DNA of 64,000 bases, taken from Lachnospiraceae bacterium. GTDB lineage: Bacteria > Bacillota > Clostridia > Lachnospirales > Lachnospiraceae. Positions 63,048 through 64,000 of this stretch are shown piece by piece. A model generated the notes under the pieces. It was not told the DNA's origin, ran no database searches, and saw only the letters and a list, made by a program, of their open reading frames with translations. How positions within the stretch are numbered: the first letter of the stretch is position 1; the number at the start of each line of letters is the position of its first letter. Location of the stretch: contig JAGAPK010000070.1 of the NCBI GenBank assembly GCA_017623295.1, positions 1 through 64,000 of the forward strand, written 5' to 3'. The position numbers and the translations under genes are program-made.

Positions 63048-64000
63048 CTAATTCTGTTGTTCCGCAAGAACGGTTTCTTCCCGTAATTGCGACTGCTTCT
63101 TTGCGTTTTCCATATCTTCGGCAATAACCTGCTCATAGCCTAAACTTAAGGCAGAAGAACGCATTTCTTCCTGCAAAGCATAGAAGGTTTCTTCATCCTT
63201 TGCAAAAATCATTTTCCAGGAATAATCCACGATGATACTGCTGCATTGATTGCGTATAGTTGCAATTTCAGAAGTTTCAGGAGCAGCCTGATAAGTAACA
63301 CCCGGACAAATCATAAGCTGGTCATTTGCAATTAAATAGTCCATTGTGGTTTCGGCATTCATATTTTCTTCCCACATGATATCCAGAGAAGTATTCGCAG
63401 ATTCTCGATAAGAATCCCAAAGAGTATAATAATACGGATATCCGTTGGGGTCTTCGTCAATCAAAGTCACACTGTTAAAGTTTAAAGCAGAAGTACCAGA
63501 AGACAAGGTTCCACCACCCCATTCTTCGGGTACTTGGGTATTGGTGTCGGATAAGGCACGCAATCCAAATTCGGTTAAAGCAGGACCAGTCTCTGTCATT
63601 TCCCAAGTCAGACCTTCGGGACCGGCAGTGCCGGTTACTGGTTGTGAACTGTTAGCATAAATACCTTCCGGAGAATAGAGCCAGTCAATAAAAGCAGCCA
63701 GACGTTCCGGGTCCTCGGCATCGGAGCCGATAGCGACGATTGCTGTGGTGCTTCCCATTGGACGGCAACCGATGGAGAGGATTTGCATATCATCAATCGG
63801 AACAAACATAAATCCTTTGCCGGATGCACTATTTTCGACAGTATTATACGCTGATTTTCCAAGCCAGGGCCAGTAGGAGAAAAGAATGTCGCCCTGGGCA
63901 CATTTGTTATAAACATCATTATAGCTTTGATTCGGAGAATCCGGATCAACAAGTCCCATCTGATTTGCATCAAAATAGAACTTCAAAATACGCTGGTAAA
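63048..64000 (-). CDS. Second oligosaccharide-binding protein, C-terminal part (cut by window edge)
   Basis: The frame is open to the window end (reading YQRILKFYFDANQMGLV from the edge), so the gene begins outside. The last ~315 residues resemble the C-terminus of the binding protein at 54312: MICPGVTYQAAPETSEI versus RLAPGTTYAAGVKSDEL, and SLGYEQVIAE versus DYGYDQCVEF. It is therefore a paralogue, probably for a different oligosaccharide. Transcribed towards GH42 and GH29; the 85 nt between it and GH42 are A-rich without a hairpin, so one operon is likely. Confidence 0.85.
   Translation of the reverse strand, partial: YQRILKFYFDANQMGLVDPDSPNQSYNDVYNKCAQGDILFSYWPWLGKSAYNTVENSASGKGFMFVPIDDMQILSIGCRPMGSTTAIVAIGSDAEDPERLAAFIDWLYSPEGIYANSSQPVTGTAGPEGLTWEMTETGPALTEFGLRALSDTNTQVPEEWGGGTLSSGTSALNFNSVTLIDEDPNGYPYYYTLWDSYRESANTSLDIMWEENMNAETTMDYLIANDQLMICPGVTYQAAPETSEIATIRNQCSSIIVDYSWKMIFAKDEETFYALQEEMRSSALSLGYEQVIAEDMENAKKQSQLREETVLAEQQN

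Overview
The window looks like the chromosome of an AT-rich, spore-forming Clostridia bacterium, most likely a Lachnospiraceae (gut or rumen type). The reasons are strong AGGAGG ribosome sites with some TTG/GTG starts, a T-box leader on ileS, spore genes (spoVT, spoIID, a spoIIQ-like gene, sipL), promoter-like sites for sigma-E, sigma-F, sigma-G and sigma-D, and GGDEF/EAL signalling. This assignment is inferred from gene content; I could not search databases. No rRNA, tRNA, CRISPR array, prophage or intact insertion sequence was found.

Layout. 0.1-3.0 kb: a membrane-anchored MurF-like ligase and a Ddl-like ligase. 3.0-9.1 kb: signalling and regulation (degenerate GGDEF + EAL + PAS protein, a small membrane protein, an AraC-type HTH joined to a degenerate GGDEF domain, spoVT, a C39-like cysteine peptidase). 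9.2-16.1 kb: a peptide ABC importer (binding protein, two ATPases, two permeases) with an M20 amidohydrolase. 16.1-18.8 kb, minus strand: pncB and an Eis-like acetyltransferase. 19.0-28.9 kb: T-box and ileS (eukaryote-like type 2), glgP, hflX, an aconitase-family hydratase. 28.9-35.0 kb: cell-surface and spore genes (LamG protein, Ca-binding-motif protein behind a sigma-D-like promoter, spoIID, spoIIQ-like, a GH9-like lipoprotein that seems to have lost its catalytic acids). 35-41 kb: plsC, a PrcB-domain lipoprotein, pyrC-pyrK-pyrD, sipL. 41-42.7 kb: small unknown genes and a truncated Rpn-type nuclease remnant.

42.7-64.0 kb is one polysaccharide utilisation locus whose enzyme set points to xyloglucan: two GH31 enzymes (one YicI-like alpha-xylosidase), a GH74 protein without signal peptide, GH29 alpha-L-fucosidase, GH42 beta-galactosidase and an acyl esterase, with two solute-binding lipoproteins (one cut by the window edge), two LplB/LplC-type permeases, a YesL-like membrane protein, and a YesM/YesN two-component pair whose two genes lie on opposite strands about 6 kb apart. 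No ATPase for this importer and no beta-glucosidase are in the window. The model is uptake of side-chain-bearing oligosaccharides and their stripping inside the cell.

The most interesting structural observation is regulatory. At two spore genes, spoIID and sipL, a sigma-E promoter -10 box (CATACAAT) sits in the loop of a hairpin whose 3' arm is the ribosome-binding site. Read-through RNA from the upstream gene would hide the ribosome site (and, at sipL, would also form a terminator), whereas RNA started at the sigma-E promoter lacks the 5' arm. Both copies have the same 14-nt -35/-10 spacing.
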